A DNA stretch of 42,327 bases, from the NCBI GenBank assembly GCA_026985075.1, contig JALSQX010000049.1, positions 1 through 42,327 on the forward strand, in the 5' to 3' direction. The DNA comes from Blastocatellia bacterium. Lineage in GTDB: Bacteria > Acidobacteriota > Blastocatellia > HR10 > J050. Position 1 is the stretch's first letter. Each line of letters opens with the position of its first letter. The notes under the pieces are model-generated. The model saw only the letters and a list, made by a program, of their open reading frames with translations, ran no database searches and was not told the DNA's origin. Position numbers and translations under genes: made by a program. Positions 42,159 through 42,327 of the stretch are shown piece by piece.

Positions 42159-42327
42159 TCATGTCTTGCCTGAGATCTCCCGCAGGCGTTTCCGGGCTTC
42201 GTCGTAGGCGCCATGAGGGATGTCACCGAGATTGACCGCCTTCTCGTATTCGCTTCGCGCTGCTCCTTCCTGACCGACGAACTCCAGGATCTTGCCGATG
42301 GCCACGTGAGCTCGCGAAACGAGCCAT
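42159..42327 (-). CDS. 3' end of a TPR-like protein gene (start outside window)
   Basis: An open minus frame enters from the right edge and ends at TGA 42161-42159. The visible part (AHVAIGKILEFVGQEGAARSEYEKAVNLGDIPHGAYDEARKRLREISGKT) has the alternating helix pattern of a tetratricopeptide repeat, with A-x-S-E-Y-E-K-A-V-N-L at the expected positions. Nothing more can be said about its function. Confidence 0.65.
   Translation of the reverse strand, partial: WLVSRAHVAIGKILEFVGQEGAARSEYEKAVNLGDIPHGAYDEARKRLREISGKT

Overview
The window looks like a chromosomal segment of a Gram-negative, GC-rich bacterium, most probably an Acidobacteriota member (Blastocatellia-like). This is inferred from an Oar-type TonB-dependent receptor with a carboxypeptidase-regulatory plug extension, a giant propeller/Y_Y_Y sensor kinase, a lipid A cluster that uses LpxI, and secreted FG-GAP/beta-helix proteins. 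No rRNA, tRNA or CRISPR array was seen, so the lineage is not proved.

Layout. 1-7.4 kb (minus strand): a large secreted FG-GAP/CSLREA/beta-helix protein running off the left edge, a NarL/LuxR response regulator, and its propeller-type sensor kinase. 7.9-14.0 kb: an accessory island of four compact two-gene modules (PIN toxin/antitoxin, AbiEi/AbiEii, a TumA/TumE-like pair, and a 97-aa protein with a nucleotidyltransferase), lying among dense intergenic repeats. 14.3-18.5 kb: a tight four-gene trehalose operon (otsA, otsB, a DUF5752-like gene, treT) that combines two biosynthetic routes. 19.2-26 kb: cysteine dioxygenase, a secreted carboxypeptidase-regulatory-repeat protein, accD-folC-ldcA, and an orphan MlaF-type ATPase on the minus strand. 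26.5-31.8 kb: the TonB-dependent receptor with a six-EF-hand partner, then an M48 protease. 31.8-35.5 kb (minus): M14 carboxypeptidase, a propeller-like secreted protein and a cysteine-rich small protein. 35.7-38.6 kb (minus): ompH-fabZ-lpxA-lpxI, with no lpxD between ompH and fabZ. 39.2-42.3 kb: dnaJ with a Cys-rich neighbour, a DUF72 protein, and the end of a TPR-like gene at the right edge.

The most unusual content is in the intergenic DNA. Three hairpin modules (called A, B and C here) recur many times, always in the same orientation, often in the order A-C-C-B-B, and only outside genes. Module A is a ~105-bp imperfect palindrome. Module B has a conserved frame around a stem that differs between copies with compensatory base changes, which argues for a selected structure. 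One B copy supplies the last codons and stop of treT. Separately, the response regulator gene and the neighbouring FG-GAP gene each carry the palindrome GCATATGATCATA exactly 2 nt upstream of a predicted -35 box, suggesting a small regulon that links the two-component system to this surface protein.
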